Source: Fodinicurvata sp. EGI_FJ10296 (lineage in GTDB: Bacteria > Pseudomonadota > Alphaproteobacteria > DSM-16000 > Inquilinaceae). Taken from it: 64,000 nt of DNA. Positions 59,234 through 64,000 of the stretch are shown piece by piece. The notes beneath the pieces were generated by a model. It was not told the DNA's origin. It searched no databases and saw only the letters and a list, made by a program, of their open reading frames with translations. The stretch is from NCBI RefSeq assembly GCF_040712075.1, contig NZ_JBFCVL010000007.1, positions 124,001 through 188,000 of the forward strand, read 5' to 3'. Position 1 is the first letter of the stretch; every line of letters begins with the position of its first letter. A program made the position numbers and the translations under genes.

Positions 59234-59947
59234 ATGTCAGCATTGGACACCCCTGCCGACCTTCCCGCAATTGACGCGCCCAGAGGTGCGTACCGGGAAC
59301 GACCCATCGACCCGGCACGAACAGCGCTGCTGTCGATCGACATGCAGAACGCCGAATACAGTGCCGAAAGGCTGAAGCGCGCAGAGGCCGGAGACGCTGC
59401 CGAAGCGCCATATGCGGAGTTCCTGGACCGAGTCGATCGGGTCGTGCTGCCCAACCAGCGCCGCCTGCAGACAGCCGCGCGGGCCAGGGGCATCGAAGTC
59501 ATCTATACGGTCATCGAAAGCCTGACCCAGGATGGCCGCGACCGCAGTCTCGACCACAAGATCTCCAGACTGCACCACCCCAAGGGCTCGTGGGAAGCGC
59601 AGGTGATCGACGCAGTCGGCCCCACCGGCGACGACATCGTCATTCCGAAAACGTCTTCGGGAATTTTCAATTCCACGAATATCGAGTATGTGCTGCGCAA
59701 TCTGGGCATCGACTTCCTGATCGTCTATGGCGTGATGACCGACCAATGCGTGGAATCGGCCATACGCGACGCGGCCGATCGCGGCTTTCTCGTCACACAG
59801 ATCGACGATGCCTGCGCTGCGGAGACCTCGACCGGCCACGACCAGTCTATCAGGGCGATGAAGGGCCATTTCTGCCGCACCAGGACCACGTCCGAAATGA
59901 TCGCCGAAATCGAGGCGCTGCCGGCAGTGGAAAGGCGACGTCTTTGA
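59234..59947 (+). CDS. Isochorismatase-fold cysteine hydrolase (second paralogue)
   Basis: Cysteine amidohydrolase of 237 residues with catalytic Asp36 (LLSIDMQNAEY), Lys139 (VIPKTSSG) and Cys172 (GVMTDQCVESAIRDAADRGF). Compared with the 50485-51102 paralogue it has a 12-residue longer N-terminus and an insertion around ERLKRAEAGDAAEAPYAEF, so substrate specificity may differ. It is divergent from rpiR and converges on the TRAP genes. The promoter motif shared with livG ties it to the liv-GS operon. Confidence 0.9.
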   Translation: MSALDTPADLPAIDAPRGAYRERPIDPARTALLSIDMQNAEYSAERLKRAEAGDAAEAPYAEFLDRVDRVVLPNQRRLQTAARARGIEVIYTVIESLTQDGRDRSLDHKISRLHHPKGSWEAQVIDAVGPTGDDIVIPKTSSGIFNSTNIEYVLRNLGIDFLIVYGVMTDQCVESAIRDAADRGFLVTQIDDACAAETSTGHDQSIRAMKGHFCRTRTTSEMIAEIEALPAVERRRL

Positions 59948-59971
59948 TGGCAGCCGGTCAGCACAGGCCCA

Positions 59972-61546
59972 TCAGAAAAGGACCGACGGCAGCCATGTGG
60001 CCAGCGCCGGGAACGCCGCCACGCCGATCAGCGCCACGATCTGAATGGCAATGAACGGCATGACGCCGCGATAGATGTCGCTGGTCCTGACCGACGCTGG
60101 CGCCACGCCCCGCAAATAGAACAGCGCGAATCCGAACGGCGGCGTCAGGAACGATGTCTGCAGATTGAGGGCGATCATGATGCCGAGCCAGATCGGGTCG
60201 ACTCCCATGATCATCAGAGCCGGCGCTACGAGCGGCACCACGACCAGCGTTATCTCGATGAAATCCAGGAAAAACCCGAGAACGAAGATCGTGGCCATGA
60301 CGACGATCATGGCACCGGTCACGCCGCCGGGCAGGCCTTCGAGCAGAGCGCGAATGGTTTCGTCCCCGCCCAGTCCGCGAAAAACCACGGCAAAAAGGGC
60401 GGCACCGATGAGGATCGCGAACACCATGGCGGTCAGCTCCGCCGTGTTGCGCATCACCGGCTGGAGCACGTCGGAACGGATGGTCGCCCGGATCGCTTCG
60501 GCGATGGCGGCCGCCGCCAGAACGGTCAGCAGAACCGCCGCGCCGATCGCGATACCCTCTCCCACCGAAAATTCCGACCGGGTAACCCTCAGGTCGAACA
60601 GCACTGTCAGCGCAACGAGGCCGACAAGACTGGTCACGCCGAGCCTCAACAGCCCCCGTCTGGCACCGTCAGACTGCAGCCCCGCGAGAAGGAGCGCACC
60701 GACCGCACCGACGCTCGCGGCCTCTGTCGGGGTGGCGATGCCGCCGAGGATCGACCCCAGAACGGCAAAGATAAGGGCGATCGGCGGCACCAGAGCCGAG
60801 AATAGATACCGCCAGATGCGTCCGACGGAGGCAGCCGGAATATCGTCCGGGGAAAGCGCGGGCATCGCCGCCGGGCGCAGCCACGCGGTCAGGATCTGAT
60901 AAACCAGGTAGAGCCCGACGAGACAGAGGCCGGGTATCAGGGCGCCCGCGAACAGGTCGCCCACGGCGATTGTTTCCGGCGAAAAAATGCCCTGATCCAG
61001 TTGAGCCTGCTGATAGGACGAGGCCAAAACGTCGCCAAGCAGGATAAGCACGATCGACGGCGGTATGATCTGCCCCAGCGTGCCCGCCGCCGAGATGGTG
61101 CCGGCGGCAAGGGCCGGATCATAGCGATGGCGCAGCATCGTGGGCAGCGCCATCAGCCCCATGGTGACGACCGTCGCGCCAACGATGCCCGTCGATGCCG
61201 CCATCAACGCACCCACGATACACACCGAGATTCCCAGGCCGCCCCTGAGGCGCCCGAACAACAGTGTCATTGATTCCAGGAGCTGTTCGGCGACCTTCGA
61301 GCGTTCCAGCAGCACGCCCATTGCAATGAACAGCGGAACGGCGATCAGGACCTGATTGGTCATCGTCCCGAAGATGCGTTGTGGAAATGCGCCCAGGATC
61401 GACAGATTGAATACGCCGAACGCGCTGCCGATCAGCGCGAACAGCAGACTGACCCCGGCCAGAGTGAACGCCACGGGAAAGCCGATCAGGATCGCGGCGC
61501 ACAGCGTCGCGAACATCAAAAGGTCCAGAATCTCGTTTACGGCCAT
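59972..61546 (-). CDS. dctM: TRAP transporter large permease (DctM family)
   Basis: Main sodium-coupled permease of a tripartite ATP-independent periplasmic transporter. The 524 residues give about 12-14 helices. Signatures include LLFGRLRGGLGISVCIVGAL and SAAGTLGQIIPPSIVLILLG, with FVLGFFLDFIEITLVVVPLV in the C-terminal half. It is longer than the usual 425 residues because of an added membrane segment in the middle (about 225-350), as in the larger DctM group. It starts 10 nt after the small permease stop. Confidence 0.93.
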   Translation of the reverse strand: MAVNEILDLLMFATLCAAILIGFPVAFTLAGVSLLFALIGSAFGVFNLSILGAFPQRIFGTMTNQVLIAVPLFIAMGVLLERSKVAEQLLESMTLLFGRLRGGLGISVCIVGALMAASTGIVGATVVTMGLMALPTMLRHRYDPALAAGTISAAGTLGQIIPPSIVLILLGDVLASSYQQAQLDQGIFSPETIAVGDLFAGALIPGLCLVGLYLVYQILTAWLRPAAMPALSPDDIPAASVGRIWRYLFSALVPPIALIFAVLGSILGGIATPTEAASVGAVGALLLAGLQSDGARRGLLRLGVTSLVGLVALTVLFDLRVTRSEFSVGEGIAIGAAVLLTVLAAAAIAEAIRATIRSDVLQPVMRNTAELTAMVFAILIGAALFAVVFRGLGGDETIRALLEGLPGGVTGAMIVVMATIFVLGFFLDFIEITLVVVPLVAPALMIMGVDPIWLGIMIALNLQTSFLTPPFGFALFYLRGVAPASVRTSDIYRGVMPFIAIQIVALIGVAAFPALATWLPSVLF

Positions 61547-61556
61547 CGAACGTTAC

Positions 61557-62087
61557 TCATCCGCCGGCGGAATAGGTGTCGTCCATGGGCCGGCCTGTCA
61601 GATGGGCGGCCGCGCGCACGGCCATGACGATACCCTGGGCGAACAGGGTAGCGGCAAACACCAGAATGAACGTTTTCAGCAGGAAAATGGCCGGCAGACC
61701 GCTGGTTTCCCGCGATCCTTCCAGGACCGCCCAGGACCGCGCGACATAGGGAAACCCCAACCACCAGACAAGCGCGCAGGTCGGCAGCAGCAGGAACAGC
61801 GCCCCGAAAAGGTCGATCGCGGCCTTTCGCCGGGGCGGGGCCTCACCGTAGAAGATATCGACGCGAACATGCTTGTCGACCGCCAGGGTGTACGCGGCGG
61901 CAGCCATGAACAGAATGCCGTGCATGTAGATCACGGATTCGAACATGTACAGCGATCCGACGCCGAAGACATAACGCAGGACGACGATCGCAAACTGGAC
62001 GAGCACCATGGCCAGCACCAACCACATGGCGGCAAGGCCCAGATATGTGTTCGCCCGCTCGATGAATCGACAGATTGAAAAGATCAC
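61557..62087 (-). CDS. dctQ: TRAP transporter small permease (DctQ family)
   Basis: Four-helix small membrane subunit, 176 residues, that scaffolds DctM. Helices start with WLVLAMVLVQFAIVVLRYVF; the family-typical LYMFESVIYMHGILFMAAAAYTL region and VDKHVRVDIFYG are present. The start is a GTG without a clear ribosome site, so the true start could be a few codons later. It follows the binding-protein gene by 113 nt and precedes dctM by 10 nt. Confidence 0.9.
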   Translation of the reverse strand: MIFSICRFIERANTYLGLAAMWLVLAMVLVQFAIVVLRYVFGVGSLYMFESVIYMHGILFMAAAAYTLAVDKHVRVDIFYGEAPPRRKAAIDLFGALFLLLPTCALVWWLGFPYVARSWAVLEGSRETSGLPAIFLLKTFILVFAATLFAQGIVMAVRAAAHLTGRPMDDTYSAGG

Positions 62088-62200
62088 GAAGAACTGTCCG
62101 GCATGCGCGTCGGGCTTGTGCGGTAATGGAGGGAGCGTCGTTGCTCAGCAGGATGAAGCCCGGCCCCGCGGCAAAGGCAGCGCGACCGAGCGGCGGGACC

Positions 62201-63301
62201 CTAGCGCGGGAACGGTATATCGAGCAACCGTGTTGCGGCGAAGGACTGCTCGCCGATGGCGGCCCAGCGTACGGCACTTTCACGGAACGAGGCCAGGGAG
62301 TCGACGATCCGGCCCGTCATCTCGTCGTTTTCGGCGACTTCTCCCACAACCTCGGCACTGGCTTCGGCCAGGGCGCGGGTGATGTCGTCGGGCCATTCGC
62401 GGAGCTGAACGTCATGTTCGTTGATCAGGACATCGAGCGCCCGGATGTTCTGCTGATTGAACTCTGCCGTCACGATGTTGTTCTCGGCGTCCGCAGCGGC
62501 GCGAACAATCATTTGCAGGTCACTCGGCAGTTCCTCGAATTTCGCCTTGTCGACGGTAATTTCCGTCGCGGCACTGGGCTCGATCATGCTCGGCCCATAG
62601 TAGAACTTGTTGACGCGGTGCAATCCGAGCGCCAGATCGTTCCATGGCCCCACCCACTCGGCGGCGTCGAGCGTTCCGGCGTCGAGCGCCTGATAGATCT
62701 CGCCGCCCGGCAGCGTCTGCACATTCATCCCAACGCGGCGCCACACTTCGCCACCCAGACCGGCAGTACGGAACGACAGCCCCTGGATGTCGTCCAGGCT
62801 CGACAATTCGTTCGGGAACCAGCCGCCCATCTGGATCGAGGTATTGCCGCTCATGAAGCCCTTGAGGCCGTAGCCGTCATAGAACTCGTCCCAGAGTTCC
62901 TGCCCGCCGCCCCAGCGGATCCAGGCATCGTGTTCGCCTACCGTCAGTGCATAGGGCGCGGAGGTAAAGAAGTTGAATGCCGGTGAGCGCCCCTGCCAGT
63001 AATAGGGAGTGCCGTGAAACAGATCTGCCGTACCGCCGGTCACGGCGTCGAACGCCTCGAAGGCCGGGACCAGTTCTCCGGCGCCGTAGACGTTGATCGT
63101 CAGCCGGCCGCCGCTCATCTCCGTCACGCGCTGGGCAAACCGCGCGGCGCCCGTCCCCAGGCCGGGGAATCCGGCCGGCCACGTGGTCACCATGGTCCAT
63201 TCACGGCTCTCCTGGGCGATCGCAGGGGCCGGAAAGCTGCTGGCAGCAGCCGCGCCGCCAATTGCGCCCGTGGTCGCGGAGATGAAGGAACGGCGTTTCA
63301 T
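62201..63301 (-). CDS. dctP: TRAP transporter substrate-binding protein (DctP family, Tat signal)
   Basis: Periplasmic binding protein of 366 residues. The start is the ATG giving MKRRSFISATTGAIGGAAAA, a twin-arginine signal with cleavage after AIA at residue 29; the longer frame upstream would bury it. The mature protein has the DctP pattern WTMVTTWPAGFPGLGTGAAR and FHGTPYYWQGRSPAFNFFTS, then GGEIYQALDAGTLDAAEWVG with the conserved carboxylate-binding Trp/Arg region. This resembles the subgroup for mannitol/chloroaromatic or 2-oxo acids, often Tat-exported. It leads the TRAP gene set. Confidence 0.92.
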   Translation of the reverse strand: MKRRSFISATTGAIGGAAAASSFPAPAIAQESREWTMVTTWPAGFPGLGTGAARFAQRVTEMSGGRLTINVYGAGELVPAFEAFDAVTGGTADLFHGTPYYWQGRSPAFNFFTSAPYALTVGEHDAWIRWGGGQELWDEFYDGYGLKGFMSGNTSIQMGGWFPNELSSLDDIQGLSFRTAGLGGEVWRRVGMNVQTLPGGEIYQALDAGTLDAAEWVGPWNDLALGLHRVNKFYYGPSMIEPSAATEITVDKAKFEELPSDLQMIVRAAADAENNIVTAEFNQQNIRALDVLINEHDVQLREWPDDITRALAEASAEVVGEVAENDEMTGRIVDSLASFRESAVRWAAIGEQSFAATRLLDIPFPR

Positions 63302-63465
63302 GTTGCGTCTCCCATTCAGGTTTCTGATTTGGCGCCCCGCCCGCTGATGCGCACGGGCCGATGCATTTATCGGCAACGGAGCCCGAGAGTGCCAACATTG
63401 GCAAATCCTCGTGCCCCTTTGCGCGCATTATTGTCGCCGTCGCCTGGTTATGCAACCGATCCCGC

Positions 63466-64000
63466 TCACGATCGACCGACCGCCACCGACGCAGCGGCGG
63501 GTGCGGTCGCCGTGTCGATCCAGCCGGCAAGATTCTCCATCGCCAGATCCTTCAGCATTTCGATATGCCCCGCCTCGTCGTTCAAACAGGGCAGCGCCGC
63601 GAAATGGGTTCCGCCGTTCTCGATGAACGCCTCGCGGACTTCCTGGTTCAGTTCTTCCAGCGTTTCAACGCAGTCGGAGGCGAACCCCGGGGCGACCACT
63701 GCGATCCGCCGGGCGCCCTTGCGCGCCAGATCGGCAACGGTTTCGTCGGTATAGGGTTGGAGCCAGGGTTCATTGCCGAAACGCGACTGAAACGACATGA
63801 CGATGCGCGTCTCTTTCCAGCCCAGCTTTTCTGACAACAACCGGCCCGTCTTGGCGCAATGGCAGTGGTAGGGATCGCCTTTCCTCAGATACGATTGCGG
63901 CAGACCGTGAAACGACATCAGCAGCACTTCCGGAACAAAGTCCAGCGCCGCAACGTGCCGCGTAACGGATGCGGCGAGTGTTTCAATATAGGCCGTATGC
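63466..64000 (-). CDS. hemH: Ferrochelatase, C-terminal part (N-terminus beyond window end)
   Basis: Inserts ferrous iron into protoporphyrin IX, the last step of heme synthesis. The visible 177 residues start inside the protein (AYIETLAASVTRHVAALDF) and include the active-site LLMSFHGLPQSYLRKGDPYH with the catalytic histidine. SFQSRFGNEPWLQPYTDETV and VVAPGFASDCVETLEELNQE carry the second metal-binding region (Cys/Glu). The C-terminal tail is Ala-rich. The frame is open through the window end. Confidence 0.95.
   Translation of the reverse strand, partial: HTAYIETLAASVTRHVAALDFVPEVLLMSFHGLPQSYLRKGDPYHCHCAKTGRLLSEKLGWKETRIVMSFQSRFGNEPWLQPYTDETVADLARKGARRIAVVAPGFASDCVETLEELNQEVREAFIENGGTHFAALPCLNDEAGHIEMLKDLAMENLAGWIDTATAPAAASVAVGRS

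Overview
Organism: the whole window looks like one chromosome segment of a high-GC alphaproteobacterium, probably Rhodospirillales-like. Basis: order and spelling of the ribosomal/RNA polymerase block, high GC with GTG/TTG starts, and accessory genes common in that group (Liv-type ABC and TRAP uptake, ligase-associated DNA repair genes, DUF1045). No genus can be named from sequence alone. Region 1 (1-19.9 kb): information-processing core. Almost everything is on the minus strand and reads tRNA-Tyr, tRNA-Gly, tuf, tRNA-Trp, secE, nusG, rplK, rplA, rplJ, rplL, rpoB, rpoC, then after a terminator rpsL, rpsG, fusA and a second tuf cut by the window start. The two tuf genes differ by three silent bases over 1,083 nt, which implies gene conversion. 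The rplL-rpoB gap holds a strong attenuator-like hairpin. rlmB and tRNA-Thr follow on the plus strand. Region 2 (20.0-22.8 kb): a small degraded island between tRNA-Thr and argS. It holds a relic resembling a phage large terminase, an IS66-like element reduced to 746 bp with its terminal inverted repeats kept, a transposase relic broken by that element, and one intact low-GC gene for a 325-residue single-pass membrane protein of unknown family. That gene is the least explained one in the window. Region 3 (22.8-34.4 kb): argS; a quinone/redox detoxification run (wrbA, yqjG, pirin) facing a MarR regulator; a polyamine pair (N-carbamoylputrescine amidase and acetylpolyamine deacetylase); ArsR; HD and Nudix hydrolases; an amidase; a 93-residue secreted-type protein. 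Region 4 (34.4-50.5 kb): TRIC/YicG-type channel; ATP-dependent ligase and ligase-associated exonuclease; pseudouridine catabolism (psuK, psuG); VOC protein; ComB-like phosphatase; MTA/SAH nucleosidase; peptidoglycan-binding protein; the ligase-associated helicase, separated from its usual partners; EamA transporter; 2OG-Fe(II) oxygenase; DUF1045 protein; several small proteins including a 30-residue membrane peptide; and an exported PCMT-like protein. Region 5 (50.5-60 kb): a probable uptake-and-catabolism operon. Liv-type ABC genes (livG, F, H, M, K) run almost without gaps into a glutamine-synthetase-like ligase, an N-formylglutamate-amidohydrolase-like enzyme and an isochorismatase-fold hydrolase. 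An RpiR/SIS regulator and a second, paralogous hydrolase lie just upstream, and both promoter regions share a 13-nt motif. The substrate is unknown; a small amine or amide handled through a gamma-glutamyl intermediate is my inference. Region 6 (60-64 kb): a complete tripartite TRAP transporter with a Tat-type signal on its binding protein, then the 3' part of hemH, cut by the window end.
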